A DNA stretch of 64,000 nucleotides from Effrenium voratum (taxonomy: Eukaryota > Sar > Dinophyceae > Suessiales > Symbiodiniaceae), in contig CAUJNA010003816.1 of assembly GCA_963377175.1 (NCBI GenBank), forward strand, positions 132,501-196,500, read 5' to 3'. Positions within the stretch are counted from its first letter, which is position 1, and each line of letters opens with the position of its first letter. The position numbers and the translations under genes are program-made. Positions 63,889 to 64,000 of the stretch are shown in pieces. Under the pieces are notes generated by a model, which saw nothing but the letters and a program-made list of their open reading frames with translations, ran no database searches and had not been told where the DNA came from.

Positions 63889-64000
63889 CTTACCCAAAGG
63901 ACCCCCCAAAAAAAAGGTTCCCAAAAAAAGGCTGACCTTTGGGAACTTTGACTCAACACAAGTTGGAAACCACAACTCACAGGTCGATTCGCTTTGGTTG
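63889..64000. mobile_element. Family E element, cut by window edge
   Basis: TTACCCAAAGGACCC, GGGAACTTTGACTCAA and GGTCGATTCGCTTTGG follow the order of the other E copies. Confidence 0.6.

Larger units (their letters stand above)
63328..64000. other. Right edge, upstream sequence of the ankyrin-MCAT gene
   Basis: Holds a G-rich tract (63450-63485), a family C element with target-site duplication (63689-63799) and the start of a family E element (63889-64000). Whether it is intron or 5' flank cannot be decided. Confidence 0.5.

Overview
This window reads as nuclear DNA of a dinoflagellate alga. Three things point there. Protein-coding information is cut into very short exons (mostly 27-96 nt, some only 14-40 nt) separated by introns of a few hundred to several thousand bases. 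Most 5' splice sites that keep the reading frame are GC, with a minority of GT and some GA, while 3' sites are AG followed by G in most cases. The introns are packed with short terminal-inverted-repeat elements resembling the introner transposons described from dinoflagellates. No prokaryotic gene organisation, rRNA, tRNA or CRISPR array is visible. The species cannot be named from this sequence.

Two genes fill almost the whole window, both on the minus strand and head to tail, as in dinoflagellate unidirectional gene arrays. Gene 1 (24727 down to at least 63) encodes a ClpX-like AAA+ unfoldase. It has a start codon at 24727, a GC-rich N-terminal exon that could be a targeting region, an unrecognised N-terminal part, the ClpX-type start of the AAA+ module, a run of small phase-0 exons coding an acidic linker, and then Walker A, the GYVG pore loop, Walker B, sensor, arginine finger and the sensor-2 GAR motif. 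The C-terminus runs off the left edge. Gene 2 (about 63327 down to a TGA at 25908-25910) encodes an ankyrin-repeat region followed, without a break in phase, by a complete type II malonyl-CoA:ACP transacylase (FabD/MCAT). About 1.2 kb separates the two genes and holds an (AAGC)n array and one inverted-repeat element.

The rest is intron. It contains at least six recurring families of about 100-130 bp inverted-repeat elements (here called A to F), several with visible target-site duplications, one nested in another, and one whose duplicated target contains the 3' splice site. There is a large imperfect inverted repeat (arms about 1.3 kb) in the biggest intron (45542-51491), a 36-bp minisatellite with a 216-bp higher-order repeat at 15.6-16.35 kb, and many degenerate tandem repeats and microsatellites.

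The gene products suggest organelle functions (protein unfolding or quality control, and fatty-acid synthesis), but nothing shows they work together. Exon borders were set by eye from conserved protein motifs, splice dinucleotides and phase agreement between neighbouring exons. Exons in the AAA+ core and the MCAT domain are well supported. Those in the acidic linker and the extreme N-termini are tentative.
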